From assembly GCA_963921825.1 (NCBI GenBank), contig OY997593.1:61364039-61428038 (forward strand): 64,000 nt of DNA, written 5' to 3'. Below are positions 12,021 to 21,885 of the stretch, piece after piece. Source of the DNA: Erodium maritimum. Taxonomy: Eukaryota > Streptophyta > Magnoliopsida > Geraniales > Geraniaceae. The position numbers and the translations under genes were made by a program. A model generated the notes under the pieces. That model did no database searches. It was not told where the DNA came from and saw only the letters and a list, made by a program, of their open reading frames with translations. Position 1 is the first letter of the stretch; every line of letters starts with the position of its first letter.

Positions 12021-13715
12021 TTGGAGATGAACCAACTCGCGGTAGGGTTGGAGATGAACCAACTCGCAGCGGAAAATCAATAAAAACCAAGAGACGATTA
12101 AAACCATGAAACAACTAACAAAGAATGGATTCACAAGAGAAAAATTCAGCACTATCTCTTACCAAAACAAGAACACCGGTTAAAGAAAGATTGGCTTAAG
12201 TCTCCAAGAGGCCTACGTATCCACATGGGAATCAAAGCCACGTAGTTCTTCTCTTTGAGGACTCAAGAACACAAAAATGGAGGTGGAAACTAGCCAAACC
12301 CGAAATGGCCATGGAAGAGGGAGAGAAAATGTGTTTCCTATTCTTGTCTTGTGTTTGTTATGTTGAAAAAAGATGACTTAAACATAACAAAACTCATACT
12401 TGTTCAACTAAAGGCATGGGACAAGTATGGTGTCAAGTAAGGTGCAAATAGGACAAAGTATGGCAAGACAAGATTGGGTTAGGTGGTGAATCACCAACAC
12501 CTTAATCCTTGTCTTGCTTACTTAGTACTAATTAATCAAGACTTGATTAATTAGTTCCATGGGCCTTGGTTGCATGGGCCTTTCATGGGCCTCTTGCAAC
12601 ATGGCCCGTGGCCATTTCCAACGAGGTCCCGTGATTCGCTCATCGCCTCCAAGCCTTCCATACCGGAAATGTCCAACATTATCCGACGCGATCAATCCCA
12701 AGACTGCAAGCCTTGTCTCGATCTGTAAAGTTCTATTCACTTACGGGCACATGACCCAAAACCCAGTTTTGGTCATGTCCCGAGACAACTCCCTTTTGTC
12801 CATTCTCCATAAATGTGTCAATGAGTTTCATCCTCCGGTGTGACCCTTAGGTTTATGCATGTCAATAGATCAACGTAAAATCCCATTTTACTTGATCGTA
12901 TTTAAGTGGCAACTAACGAGACTTTAGTATTGCCTGACATTGCATAACGAATCGACCCTGTCGATTCTAACTTTTCCGTCATCCCTGTCATTATCCTTTT
13001 ATCTCTGATATCCTGATTGAGATAAGGCATAGAGTCGTCATCCTTATTATTCTTAATCATCGTTCCTTGATATGTGAGATGACTGAAGATATGATACCCA
13101 GTATCATGTGCATGGCCATGCTATTCTTTCAGTCACTCTCGATCAAGCGGCCGAGAACCGATATCTTTCCCATACCTCAGTATGAGGGATAAATCCCTTA
13201 GCCGCCTTTCGTGTCACTCATGTAGCCCGTCCCCAAGCCAATCCTGGCCGTTATGGAAGCCCTGTTACGGACAACGTTAGGCTCAGGTCAAACTCAGTTG
13301 TTGACTACATAGCGATCACAAAGACTCCTTGGTCTAAGGATACATGACAAGCTACGACACTGAATATGTTCATGACTTAATCTATGGCACATATTCAGGG
13401 CGGGTCGTCCAATATCATGTCCCACATGATATCTATGATCAGACTCCGGAATCCCATTCCAATGACTAACAGAACGTAAGCCATAAAGAGCCATCTTTCA
13501 TACTAGTCGCTTCTAGTGAAGCTTTGTTGACTAGGGACCCATCGAGTGTGATCTATCTCGATCTATGGTTCTATTCGCATGGTGGGCATAGATCAGAGCA
13601 CACATCGATATATTACTCCAACACAGAAGTAATATAAAGCCACTTTAATTTTATTGCTAACGATGATATATACATTTGGACATTTAGGATTGAACTATGG
13701 GCACTAAGACTAACA
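12021..13715 (-). repeat. 5' LTR of the nested copia
   Basis: Pairs with 6965-8647. Its outer end (TGTTAG on the minus strand) abuts the right 196-bp direct repeat. Its inner end carries an extra tandem copy of the motif GGTTGGAGATGAACCAACTC before the primer-binding-like site. Confidence 0.92.
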
Positions 13716-13911
13716 CATATGTCTAGCAGAGGCCTGTTATTCTTCACATGGTGGCCAAGGAGATCAGTAGAAATCCTGATAAGTTGTGGCCAGCCAAAGG
13801 GAAGCTATCTTCTTCAGAGCTTACATGTATACTCCATCCTATTATGGATTGAATTGGCAAGTTGGGCACCCTCCTCGCATGGATCCAGCATCACTCTTGA
13901 ACTAGCAAGAC
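13716..13911 (+). repeat. 196-bp direct repeat flanking the nested copia (right copy)
   Basis: Second copy of 6769-6964, about 98.5 % identical. The env-like host sequence continues directly from its right end (TCATTTATG). Confidence 0.95.
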
Positions 13912-14772
13912 TCATTTATGTCATAGGTATGTCTACACCCTTGAATTATTGTGCATTTGTTATTGAACATCTTAGTCGCCAGGAAAAATATTTTGCCACC
14001 AAGCTACCAATTGATTTCCCTTATCTAATCTCTGAGTTGATACTGAGCCAACATCCCAAACTTTTGAGGGATTATGTTGTGAAAGGAAATAAACCGGCCC
14101 TGCTCACTTTCAGCAAGAATCACTTTGAAGGCACTCTAGTCCATGGGAATGTCCGAATATCAGGCAAGACGTTTCAAGGAGGTAGCAACTCTAGAGCTCT
14201 AAGTCATTAAGGAGAAATCATAGAGAAGGTCTATTCCTCGATAATCTCCATGGACAAGCAGAAGAAGGTGCTTGAATAACTGCCGCAGGATTTGCTGGCT
14301 GGACAAGATGCAAGGGAAGATGTGGATCCTGATGTCTCTGCAACTGAATCTAATGATTTTTGAGCTATGTGTTTCTCTACCACTATGATCTTTGAACTAT
14401 TACTACTAGTTTCCCTGTTTCAAACACTAACTTCCTCGTGGTCTATCCGATCTTCTATTATGAATGATGTATTGTGAAGATTTTCTCCATAAATCCATTT
14501 ATGAAGTTGCTTTGATGATGCCTCTATGGGATGTTTAGTTTGTTACTACTTCATTGCCTTCTCTGCTGGTAGTTATTTTTTCTATCTTTGGCAAGTTTTT
14601 GAGGCAATCAGGGGGAGTATATATCTATTTGATGAAGCATGCTGCTATTTGATCAAGCTGGTATTCGAACAAAGCATGCTAAAGAAAAGATTTTGTTATA
14701 TGATTATGTTATCCCCTGAGTGTGAAGCGTATGAAGTGCTTGCCTACAAAAATAACCAAAGGGGAAGATTGT
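13716..14772 (+). mobile_element. Sirevirus-type env-like region, part right of the nested insertion, and 3' untranslated region
   Basis: Env-like sequence resumes here after the nested copia. The open stretch 13719-14210 is the clearest part. From about 14340 to 14772 the sequence matches 1900-2351 ahead of LTR copy 1 (shared segment TGCCTACAAAAATA(A/G)CCAAAGG just before the LTR). It is therefore the 3' end of a Sirevirus-type internal region. Broken fossil. Confidence 0.65.
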
Positions 14773-15614
14773 TGTTAGATCTAGATTGGCTATTTAGTTG
14801 TCAAGCAAGATGTCGTTTCTAATGTATGTCAGCAAAGATAGAAAAGATGTTAGATTGCATGTTGATCATCTTGTGTGTGTTCATATTTGAAGATACTTCC
14901 ACTCCAAGTATTCTATCTATTTTGGAATTGTTATAGAATGTGAAAACTTGAAGATTGAGCTAGATCGTGACGCTAAGGGTGAAGGAAACCCTATGGAGAC
15001 ACAATTCATATAGATGGGAGCTATAAAAAGCCAACTGGATACCCTTAGCCCCTCTCTGATCTATTGTTAATTTTACTCTTGTATGTTATTCTTTGTATAT
15101 AGCTTCAGAGCTCATAAGCATGTTGGACCAACGTGTTGGGATGTTGAATGTGTTGAACAAATAATAACATAACTGTTCTCGAACATTATTCTTCACAAAA
15201 TGAGTGGTTGGGTTGATCGGGTTGTGATTGCGTGATTGAGGACTCACAAAGAACCTTTGAAGAACAAAAGGATGAAACGAGACAGGGGAATGCTCGAAAA
15301 GTGGAATCGAGAGAGGATCTCAGATTCAAGGGAGTTATTGAGATAGGTTTGCACTTGTGATAATAACATAAGGTTTGATCTAGGATGATTTGAAACTTGT
15401 ATGTTCAGATTGATTACAAAATAGTGAAACTTTTCCACTTGCAAAGTGCCCCCAGATGTAGGTGATGTTGCACCGAACTGGGTAAAAAACTTATGTGTCC
15501 TCTTGTTCTTGTTTATTATTTTTTTTTATTCCATATTTTTTTTAAGAAAGGCGTCTATAAGCAAGTCTGAACATTGTAAGAGACATCTTGCTATTGTACC
15601 TCACCAGAATTTCA
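14773..15614 (+). repeat. Sirevirus-type LTR (copy 2)
   Basis: Starts TGTTAGATC after the purine tract AAAGGGGAAGATTG and ends near CAGAATTTCA, about 842 bp. It matches LTR copy 1 in same-order segments, including the GTAGGTGATG...GAACTGGGTAA part near its end. It has no LINE insertion. Confidence 0.75.
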
Positions 15615-16587
15615 AGGTCGAATCAGGAAATGATTATTGTGAGCTGTAGTTGAGTAGCCATCCGCCTGAAAATTTTCCACCATTAGTTGTCCCTAGCATA
15701 GCCAGGGATCTAGTCATAGGGTTAGCGTCTATCCTATGTGTCAGTATTTCTACCTCACCCTTTTATTAAATGAAAATAACAACATAATTATATGAATAGG
15801 TAACTAAATATATGGGATAATTATACTTTTTTTTAAAATCATATGTGAGCAAGTCTCCCTCGTCGCATATGGAGATTTCGACCTTTAAGGTTCCAAGGAT
15901 TCATCCCTCTCCTCCCTTTCATCCCCCCCATCTTCTTCGTAGCCATCAAAGGTGCAACCCCTTTCCTTCCCGTATGAAAACATCACCCCTCCCATCCCAA
16001 TCGACCATTCTCAATCTCCGCGACAACGTATGCCTCCTCATCACCATAGTGTTTCGGTCTCCCGTAACAGATCGCGATCACGCCACACTACCTCTTCCCC
16101 CGTCCCCCCCTAACGTTACATCGTCCACCACCTCCTCCTCTACATTTTGTTCTTCTCCTTCCATTGTGTACATTTAGCAGTCTACAAAAGATAGTAGTTT
16201 GCGCGATAAGGCTAGTTTGTCCTGGATACCATCCCTATTTGTATATATGCGTCAAAATCTATTAAGAAATCCCATTATCCTAAGAACCGTGAGGACCAAT
16301 CTACACTGCATAACCACTAAAATCAATATCCTTGACTAACCCTCTTAATCCTCCCTAATTCACACGCTTCTTCTTCCTCAAGAAGATTAGACAGTAAATT
16401 CTCTTAGTACATATAAGCATCGCAAACTGAATCACAACCAAATTGATCGGTTTTTCTCAACAAATGAAGTTGCAAAATAGGTGAGAAATTCCTCTTTTCG
16501 TGCCTCAACCATCATAGAATCAAGGGGAAACCCAAAACCCCAACCATGTACTATGATCATTTTTTAATCTTAATTGTAATTGACCTT
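15615..16587. other. Unassigned interspace
   Basis: No gene recognised. A pyrimidine-rich stretch at about 15850-16180 gives a proline- and serine-rich ORF that I do not trust. Sequence near 16460-16515 has a diverged partner near 19070-19125 (shared GTGAGAAATTCCTCTTT), on the far side of the Harbinger element. Confidence 0.5.
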
Positions 16588-16590
16588 TGA

Positions 16591-18647
16591 GAGCAAGCAC
16601 AACGGGCCGGCCCTCGCCCCCGACCCGCGCGCTCGCGGTCTGCGGCCCTCGGGCCGTCCCACTGTGGGCTTGGTTTTAGGCGGTCCTCGACCCTGAAACA
16701 CGCGGTCCGGGCCTCAGCCCTCGCCCCTCGCTCGCGGGTCGGGCTCGCGCCCCTCGGTCCTGTGTCGCTCCCCTCCTCTCGCGTGGCGACACGTGGCAAG
16801 TCCGACCGTTAGACAACGGTCGACAACGACTATTTTTTTTAATTAAATCTAAAACATTTCAAACCCTATAAATACCCCAACCCCAACCTCATTTTTTCAC
16901 ACCCATTCTCCAATTTCACTCTCTCATTCCCACATTCTACTCTCTAATTTCCAAAATGTCCGACGATGAGGTTATGTCCGACGATGAGGTTATGTCCGAC
17001 GTTGAGGTTCCAACATATGAGGAGATGGTTGCCCGAATGCCGAAGTATGAGGAGATGGCAGCCCAACTGCCGACATATGAGGAGATGGCAGCTCGAATGC
17101 AACCAGTTGAGTGACGACTCCGGCAGAGGATTGAGAGGAGCATGCAGAGAGCAATGCCAAGGATCGAGAGGGCCGTCTGTGGGGAACCAATGCGACGAGA
17201 GATTAACAGAGATCGTGCTGAAGCCCACAGCCAATTAATGAGGAGCTATTTTGTCAATCAACCCATATATGGCCCTGATATGTTTAGGTGTCGGTTCTGT
17301 ATGTGCATACCACTTTTTCAACGGATTATGGACAAGGTCAAGGAACACGACTACTACTTCGTTCAGAAGCCCGACGCGGCCTCACGGTTGGGCTTATCAA
17401 CGGAATAGAAGTGCACCGTCGTGATACGGATGCTAGCGTATGAGTGCTCGGCCGATTCATTGGACGAAACTCTGCACATTGGGGTAAGCACCATACTTGA
17501 ATGTTTAAGTAAGTTTTGCAAGGCCTTCATTGAGGTATTCGGAGCCGAGTATGAGCGTGCACCCACACCAGCTGACATGGACCGCTTACTCCGAGATGGG
17601 TACAACCGAGAATGGCGGGGAGTCTTGACTGCATGTATTGGAAGTGGAAGAAATGCCCAACCGAAGACTAGGGAGCCCATGGACGGGGAAGTCACCACGG
17701 GGACAACACAGTTATGCTTGAAGCTGTAGCGTCCCGTGATTTATGGATTTGGCATACGTTTTTCGGGATGGCTGGCTCGAACAACGACATCAACGTCCTC
17801 AACAACAGCCACTTATTCCAAGACGCTTACTAAGGCCGTGAGCTAGCTGTGGAGTACGTTATCAATGGTCATCGGTACGGCCGAACTTATTACTTGGTGG
17901 ACGGCATTTACCCAACATGGGCGCGGTTCGTGAAGACTATTCGGCATCCCTACGAGCCCAAAGAAAAGTTGTTTGCTAAATGCCAAGAAGGTGCTCGGAA
18001 AGATATTGAAAGGGCTTTTGGAGTACTTCAAGCAAGGTGACACATCATTTCCCGTCGCGCTGGTACTTGGAGCCCACACACTTTGGCTGATATCATGCAC
18101 ACTCCGCATCCAGTCACCACCGAAACGATGGCAGCACGGAGGGCCATTGGCATACCAGCAACGAGTGGATTGTCAACAAAGTGTCATAAATCATGAGACC
18201 CACAGACAACTATAAAATGATCTTATGAAGCACTTATGGGGTCTCTATGGAGCTAGTTTCCATGACGACGAGTAGTCGTTTGTACTCTTGGAGTTGGTTT
18301 TTTGTGTGTTGTATTAAAAGGGGATCAATAAAAGTTCAAGTTAATTTTTATTCGTGTTCAATTTTTATTTTATTTTTTTGTTGTCATTAATTAATTTTGT
18401 TTCACATTTATTTATATTTTATATAATTTAAATGGTTTCTGATAAAGAATTAAACAAAACAGCAAAATATCAATTCATAACAACTCAGCATCCAGTCAGC
18501 ACAAGGGTCTCAGCCCCAAGGCCTCACCTAGGGTTTCTCATTGCAAAACACCCACTATTCTGAGGCCCTAAGGCCTCACTTTTGTCCAGTCAGCACAGAG
18601 GCCTCAGGGCCAAGGCCTCACCCATGGTCTTTCCATTGTACATGCTC
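16591..18647 (+). mobile_element. PIF/Harbinger DNA transposon, about 2.06 kb
   Basis: Terminal inverted repeats are visible. The left end reads GAGCAAGCACAACGG and the right end, reverse complemented, reads GAGCATGTACAATGG (12 of 15 match). They are bounded by TGA on the left and TAA on the right, consistent with the 3-bp TTA/TAA duplication of this superfamily after one substitution. The element holds a decayed transposase reading frame. The left 170 bp are very GC-rich (about 16600-16800). The right subterminal region carries at least three copies of a CCNAAGGCCTCAC-like motif between 18510 and 18625, possibly transposase-binding repeats. A CACGTGGC segment near 16790 and a TATAAATA box at 16867 lie upstream of the frame. 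Confidence 0.85.
16956..18215 (+). pseudogene. Harbinger transposase (plant transposon protein family), broken
   Basis: The reading frame starts at 16956 with a short tandem repeat (MSDDEV, three times), then PTYEEM-type repeats. The family core follows: RDRAEAHSQLMRSYFVN, MFRCRFCM, YFVQKPDAASRLGLS, KCTVVIRMLAYECSADSLDE and FGAEYERAPTPADMDRLL. The DDE catalytic region is still readable but in another frame: DCMYWKWKKCP (first Asp, near 17630), GSNNDINVL (second Asp, near 17780) and KDIERAFGVLQAR (Glu, near 18005-18040). I see in-frame stops at codon 53 (17112) and at 17406, an apparent small deletion near 17630 that changes frame, and further stops near 17680 and 17830. The transposase is therefore dead. 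In this superfamily it acts with a separate Myb-like protein, which is not present here. Confidence 0.88.
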
Positions 18648-18650
18648 TAA

Positions 18651-19584
18651 TGACAATTCCTAAATATAACATTTCAAAAATTATATAACCTAGCATAAAG
18701 GTGGTGAAATTTTTCTGGCTCATGGATGCATTTGTTTGAGTATCCCAACCTCTAAAAATGTATTAGTGAATGTACAAGTGTTTGGTAGTTTATGCTACAA
18801 AAGGTCTACCATAATTAAAACGTGTGAATGAGATATATGTGAGGGCTACATAATGACATTATCCTTCATCTTTACTCTAGGTTCTACAATTTTTTCAAAA
18901 AGCCACAACTAGGATTCGAAAATGGGTCATAGTATAAGGTTAGGTTTCAGGGTTACCCCTAGAATCACATATCAAAATCTGTTAGTTATTAGACAACCTA
19001 TAATTCATGTTATGTTTTAAGTTTCAACACTATTCATTACGATTCTGTCTCGTTACTTAACAAATTAAGGTGCAAAAGATGTGAGAAATTCCTCTTTCCT
19101 TGCTTTAATCATCATATAATCCATTCGAGAATCAATGATTAAAATTGTTGTGTGTGGAATGCTTCCGCAAACATTTGTAGATCAAAATCATCGTATGTGG
19201 AATGCTTCAGCAAAAATTTGCAGATCAAAATTGTTGTGTGGAATGCTTCAACAAAAAATTGTAGATCAAATTCGTTAATCAATGACGAAACCTAAGAATG
19301 TATTCTACTTAATGATTCAGATGAAATGTTTTACTGATAGAACTCAATATATCTTTTCCTTGGCCATGCACTTGTTGTCCCAAAACATGTACAAGGATAA
19401 GTACGAAATCACAAAGGTATAGTTCGGGGAGTTTAGAAAGGAGACTTTGGCCTGTTCATGTAAGAACAAGTGACAACTAAGACTCAGTAGAGCACAAGAC
19501 TCCAAATCCATTCCCTAAATTCCTACTCGAAGACCCTACGGGCTACGGCATCATGTCGGCACCAAAAACCTTGTACTTCCTCGT
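18651..19584. other. Upstream interspace and distal promoter of HyPRP gene 1
   Basis: AT-rich, no gene seen. From about 19365 onward it is homologous to the DNA upstream of HyPRP gene 2 (about 24005 onward), at roughly 85 % identity with indels. This is the diverged promoter-distal part of the duplicated unit. Confidence 0.6.
19150..19272. repeat. Three-unit tandem repeat upstream of HyPRP gene 1
   Basis: About three imperfect units of 40-45 bp, each containing GTGGAATGCTTC followed by (G/A)CAAA and TG(T/C)AGATCAAA. I did not find it upstream of HyPRP gene 2, so it may be specific to copy 1. Confidence 0.75.
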
Positions 19585-19643
19585 CCTCCCCCAATTGGGT
19601 CTCCGTTTTCGCTGACACCACACAAAGATGAGACGCCTCCGCC

Positions 19644-19650
19644 TATAAAA
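19644..19650 (+). promoter_or_regulatory. TATA box of HyPRP gene 1
   Basis: TATAAAA 97 bp before the start codon. It implies transcription start near 19675 and a 5' leader of about 70 nt. The same box lies at the same distance in gene 2. Confidence 0.75.
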
Positions 19651-19746
19651 GCCTCAGCCCATTCCACCATTTTAATCACCCACATTTCTTGCCAAGAGTG
19701 AAGCAACAAGCCTTGAGTCTCCCAAAAGCCTCTTATCAGGTCAAAG

Positions 19747-20253
19747 ATGGCATCAAAGGCTGTAGCAAGCACTGCCCTGCTTCTGTCCCTCAACCTCCTC
19801 TTCTTCACCATGGTGAGCTCCACTTACGTGCCGTGCCCACCTCCACCACACAAGAAGACCCCGCCGTCACCCAAAGCCCCGTCGACGCCCAAGACGCCGC
19901 CGTCACCCAAGGCCCCGTCCGTACCCAAGACGCCGCCGTCACCCAAGACTCCGTCCCCGACCCCGGTGACACCCTCTCCGTCGTCCAAGGCCACGTGCCC
20001 AAGAGACACCCTGAAGCTGGGCGTGTGCGGCAACTTGTTGAGCGGCTTGGTGAACGTGGTGGTGGGAGGCTCCGCCAACAGGGGCGCGTGCTGTGGCCTC
20101 ATTCAGGGTCTGGCCGATCTCGACGCCGCCGTGTGCCTCTGCACCGCCATCAAGGCCAATGTGTTGGGAATCAACCTCAACGTTCCCATCTCCCTCAGCC
20201 TCTTGCTCAATGCTTGTGACAAGAGTCTCCCCTCCGGCTTCCAGTGCTCTTAG
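19747..20253 (+). CDS. Hybrid proline-rich protein (HyPRP, 8-cysteine motif), copy 1
   Basis: 168 residues, intronless. A signal peptide (1-25, hydrophobic core [10 protein letters not shown], cleavage likely after VSS) is followed by a proline-rich stretch (about 28-82) built on TPPSPKAPS-type repeats. The C-terminal hydrophobic-seed or lipid-transfer-like domain has the eight-cysteine pattern C-C-CC-CXC-C-C at residues 84, 94, 115, 116, 130, 132, 157 and 167. The family usually has this length. It is secreted to the cell wall or held at the plasma membrane and is linked to cell-wall structure, lipid binding and stress responses. The exact role here is not known. The start is the first ATG after the TATA box and directly opens the signal peptide. 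The protein is identical to the one at 24368-24874. The last codons and 3' untranslated region recur in the tandem duplicate at 20949. Confidence 0.95.
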   Translation: MASKAVASTALLLSLNLLFFTMVSSTYVPCPPPPHKKTPPSPKAPSTPKTPPSPKAPSVPKTPPSPKTPSPTPVTPSPSSKATCPRDTLKLGVCGNLLSGLVNVVVGGSANRGACCGLIQGLADLDAAVCLCTAIKANVLGINLNVPISLSLLLNACDKSLPSGFQCS

Positions 20254-20948
20254 ACATGAATTCATCCTTCATAAGCGACATATACTTGCTGTCTTTTTTC
20301 CCCTATACTAGTCATCGTCAATAAGTGGGATCATTCATGCATGTTTTGCATTATATTAATTTGTAACACCATATATGTGTTTCCTTTACTCTACTTCTGT
20401 TGGTATCTGTATTTAATTTGGAGCTTATATTAGGATCATTTTCACGAATGTTTTTTTTTTTAATAATTATAGCTGAGCTCTCTTGTGTTGACATCGCTTA
20501 GATGCCGAAACGCCATCCCCTGTCATTTTGGATATACACAACTTATCTCAGTCTTGTCAAATGATAAGTCAATTTGACTTACCCCCACCCAAACCGGGCC
20601 AAAGCTACGTGGATTCAGAATATAATCTTAGTGGGTACTCTGAATACTTGACAATACGATCCCCTAGATATGTCATTGCCGCGTTTCTCTTCCGACCGAC
20701 CATATTAGGGACCCCAAGATACATAGAGGTTGCCGATGTCTCCTCGATAGCCAGTATCTTACAACAACGCTACTTAGCCGCCCCCGGGGTATTCGTGCTA
20801 AATATGACCGATGATTTATTGAGATTTAAGACCTGACCCGACAAACACCCAAAGAGGCTCAGAATGTCCTTAACTGTTTGAGCATCCTCCGACGTAGCAC
20901 GACATAAGATATAACAATCGTCTTTAAAAAACATGTGGGAGATTTCCG
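20223..20948 (+). repeat. 726-bp tandem duplication, unit 1
   Basis: Runs from the last codons of HyPRP gene 1 (GAGTCTCCCCTCCGG) through its 3' untranslated region into the adjacent minus-strand LINE fragment (to CCGGA). Unit 2 follows directly and the two differ at only a handful of sites, so the event is recent. Confidence 0.93.
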
Positions 20949-21885
20949 GAGTCTCCCCTCCGGCTTCCAGTGCTCTTAGACATGAATTCATCCTTCATAA
21001 GCGACATATACTTGCTGTCTTTTTTCCCCTATACTAGTCATCGTCAATAAGTGTGATCATTCATGCATGTTTTGCATTATATTAATTTGTAACACCATAT
21101 ATGTGTTTCCTTTACTCTACTTCTGTTGGTATCTGTATTTAATTTGGAGCTTATATTAGGATCATTTTCACGAATGTTTTTTTTTAAATAATTATAGCTG
21201 AGCTCTCTTGTGTTGACATCGCTTAGATGCCGAAACGCCATCCCCTGTCATTTTGGGTATACACAACTTATCTCAGTCTTGTCAAATGATAGGTCAATTT
21301 GACTTACCCCCACCCAAACCGGGCCAAAGCTACGTGGATTCAGAATATAATCTTAGTGGGTACTCTGAATACTTGACAATACGATCCCCTAGATATGTCA
21401 TTGCCGCGTTTCTCTTCCGACCGACCATATTAGGGACCCCAAGATACATAGAGGTTGCCGATGTCTCCTCGATAGCCAGTATCTTACAACAACGCTACTT
21501 AGCCGCCCCCGGGGTATTCGTGCTAAATATGACCGATGATTTATTGAGATTTAAGACCTGACCCGGCAAACACCCAAAGAGGCTCAGAATGTCCTTAACT
21601 GTTTGAGCATCCTCCGACGTAGCACGACATAAGATATAACAATCGTCTTTAAAAAACATGTGGGAGATTTCCGGAGCTCCCCTTGCCACCAGAACCCCCT
21701 GGAGCCGACCCTCCTCTTGGGCCCTGTGCAGTAGAAAGGACAACCCTTCCATGCATAGTAAGAACAAATAGGGGGATAACGGGTCTCCTTGATGTAGTCC
21801 CCGAGACGACCTAAACCGAGGTGTATCCCTCCCTCTAAATAAGGCAGTATACTGCACATACTTCATACAACATGCCACTAAATCC
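20449..21885 (-). mobile_element. LINE reverse-transcriptase fragment, minus strand
   Basis: Minus-strand L1-type RT. It reads RGLHQGDPLSPYLFLLCMEG (about 21820-21760), SHMFFKDDCYILCRA (RT box with FKDD in place of the usual FADD) and GQVLNLNKSSVIFS. The last part (KDDCYILCRA onward) is present twice because of the 726-bp tandem duplication. The low-coordinate end carries a T-run at about 20450-20461 (poly-A on the minus strand), about 200 bp past the HyPRP stop. Only about 0.4 kb separates the RT motifs from that tail, so the RT C-terminal region is missing. The other end abuts a plus-strand LINE ORF1 near 21885. Confidence 0.8.
20949..21674 (+). repeat. 726-bp tandem duplication, unit 2 (with HyPRP 3' end fragment)
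   Basis: Starts with a copy of the last HyPRP codons and 3' untranslated region (to about 21180), followed by the LINE fragment. At its right end the LINE reads on as GAGCTCCCCTTGCC. The HyPRP end is GAGTCTCCCCTCC, so the breakpoints share short near-homology. The HyPRP piece has no promoter and no start codon and is a gene fragment. Confidence 0.92.

Larger units (their letters stand above)
6965..13715 (-). mobile_element. Nested Ty1/copia retrotransposon (about 6.75 kb, minus strand)
   Basis: Two LTRs of about 1.69 kb (6965-8647 and about 12021-13715) enclose copia coding remnants on the minus strand, ordered 5' to 3' as gag end, protease, integrase, RT and RNase H. The LTR starts TGTTAGTC on the minus strand. 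A tRNA-Met-like primer-binding site (CCATATCAGAG, minus strand) lies next to the inner end of the 5' LTR near 12010-12020, and a purine tract (AAGTGGGAGATTG, minus strand) precedes the 3' LTR near 8650. By eye the LTRs differ at about 25 sites (about 1.5 %). At an assumed 1.3e-8 substitutions per site per year this is about 0.6 million years. The element is broken by several lesions. A sister copy lies at 59905-64000. Lineage within copia not assigned. Confidence 0.95.

Noticed and set aside
15845-16177. Proline- and serine-rich ORF
   Set aside because: Low-complexity pyrimidine-rich DNA without promoter, family match or conserved motif.
16557-16799. Arginine-rich minus-strand ORF
   Set aside because: Lies in the GC-rich subterminal part of the Harbinger element and is explained by base composition.
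16460-19125. Possible large duplication flanking the Harbinger element (shared GTGAGAAATTCCTCTTT)
   Set aside because: Only about 50 bp align well and the rest is too diverged to support a claim by eye.
19689-20265. Long ORFs in other frames and on the minus strand over HyPRP gene 1 (and the same over gene 2)
   Set aside because: They are shadows of GC-rich coding sequence. Only the frame at 19747-20253 has a signal peptide and the eight-cysteine pattern.
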